Assembly (NCBI RefSeq): GCF_040538665.1
Contig: NZ_JBEWXT010000001.1
Location: 248,001-312,000, forward strand
Length of the DNA: 64,000 nucleotides
Reading direction: 5' to 3'
Source of the DNA: Aureibaculum sp. 2308TA14-22
GTDB lineage: Bacteria > Bacteroidota > Bacteroidia > Flavobacteriales > Flavobacteriaceae
This document shows, piece by piece, positions 63,520-64,000 of this stretch (position 1 is the first letter of the stretch; each line of letters opens with the position of its first letter). Position numbers and translations under genes: made by a program. The notes under the pieces were generated by a model that was not told where the DNA came from, searched no databases, and saw only the letters and a list, made by a program, of their open reading frames with translations.

Positions 63520-64000
63520 TTAAACACAACTTTTCCAAATTGCATCATCAGGTATATCACCAATAACTGAAATTAATTCCTTGCTTACGGGATGAGTAAA
63601 TTCAATAGCCCTGGCATGCAGACTAATTCCACCGTCGGGATTGCTGCGTTTGGCACCGTATTTTAAATCGCCTTTTATTGGCGATTTTATAACGGCCAAT
63701 TGAGCTCTAATTTGATGGTGTCGTCCCGTTTCTAAATCAACTTCAAGCAAAAAGTAATTATCTAACGCTTTTATAAGTTGATAATGTAATATGGCTTTTT
63801 TCGCTTCTTGAGTCGGATTTGGAAATGCGGTTGATTTATTATTCTTGGGATTCTTTTTTAGATAATGAACTAACGTATCTTTTTCCTTTTCAGGTTTGTT
63901 TTTCACAATAGCCCAATACGTTTTTTTAATCTGCTTATCACGTAACATCTTGTTGAGACGCTCCAATGCTTTTGAAGTTCTAGCAAAAATAACGATACCA
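63520..64000 (-). CDS. RluA-family pseudouridine synthase (5' end beyond window)
   Basis: The minus-strand frame stays open to the window edge; its first visible residues read GIVIFARTSKALERLNKML, so the TTG at 63966 is an internal Leu, not a start. Later motifs KKTYWAIVKNKPEKEKDTLVHYL, LLEVDLETGRHHQIRAQLA and IKGDLKYGAKRSNPDGGISLHARAIEFTHP are typical of RluA-type synthases that modify rRNA or tRNA uridines. The catalytic RLD motif lies upstream, outside the window. The end is convergent with the helical-repeat gene, 4 nt apart. Confidence 0.9.
   Translation of the reverse strand, partial: GIVIFARTSKALERLNKMLRDKQIKKTYWAIVKNKPEKEKDTLVHYLKKNPKNNKSTAFPNPTQEAKKAILHYQLIKALDNYFLLEVDLETGRHHQIRAQLAVIKSPIKGDLKYGAKRSNPDGGISLHARAIEFTHPVSKELISVIGDIPDDAIWKSCV

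Noticed and set aside
63520-63966. Complete 148-residue pseudouridine synthase starting at TTG 63966
   Set aside because: The frame continues upstream to the window edge with conserved family sequence, so the gene is truncated by the window rather than short.
1-64000. CRISPR array, tRNA/rRNA genes, insertion sequences, prophage
   Set aside because: No regularly spaced direct repeats, cloverleaf-like sequences, transposase motifs or phage structural genes were found by reading; the repeats present are short single palindromes or simple tandem units.

Overview
The window is one contiguous piece of a low-GC, densely coded chromosome from a member of the Bacteroidota, most likely a gliding-type Flavobacteriaceae. 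The reasons are a full-length SprA (type IX secretion translocon), a RemB-like gliding protein, an alternative complex III (ActABCDEF) followed by cytochrome oxidase genes, and several upstream sites of the Bacteroidota type TTTG/TTG - about 20 nt - TAnnTTTG. I see no rRNA, tRNA, CRISPR array, insertion sequence or phage gene.

Layout. 1-6.2 kb (minus strand): remB (cut by the window edge), a left-handed-helix acetyltransferase, deoC and three TonB paralogues. 6.2-22.3 kb (mostly minus): vanZ-like gene, gcvH, sprA, ruvA, an S8 peptidase, maeB, queG, a DUF2141 protein, a small membrane protein, ruvB and a SPOR-domain protein. 22.4-34.3 kb (plus): the respiratory operon actABCDEF-coxBA behind a good promoter. 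34.5-45.4 kb (plus): penicillin-acylase-family hydrolase, then ilvD-ilvB-ilvN-ilvC-ilvA preceded by a leader peptide and terminator that look like a classical attenuator, then a beta-lactamase-fold hydrolase. 45.6-55.7 kb (plus): gapN-type dehydrogenase, a stand-alone GHKL ATPase fused to a PD-(D/E)XK nuclease-like domain, and small, mostly poorly characterised genes (membrane protein, lipoprotein, RluE-type pseudouridine synthase, GH109-like oxidoreductase, DinB, ClbS/DfsB, DUF1697). 55.7-61.8 kb (minus): a MacA-like adaptor and two MacB-like permeases with no ATPase beside them, then leuB and leuA. 61.9-64 kb: a helical-repeat protein and a truncated RluA-type pseudouridine synthase.

How it works together. 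The act-cox operon encodes quinol:cytochrome c oxidoreductase plus oxidase subunits I and II, so electrons can pass from quinol through many c-type haems to oxygen. The TonB cluster energises outer-membrane transport, while RemB and SprA belong to the gliding/secretion machinery. The ilv and leu blocks cover most of branched-chain amino acid synthesis, with leuCD and ilvE outside the window.

Best candidates for something new: the GHKL-nuclease fusion at 47320-49371 (possible single-gene defence protein), the ilv leader/attenuator at 36915-37039, the helix-hairpin-helix tail fused to ActC, the duplicated cytochrome c module fused to ActA, and the TonB-type domain shared by RemB and the neighbouring TonB cluster.
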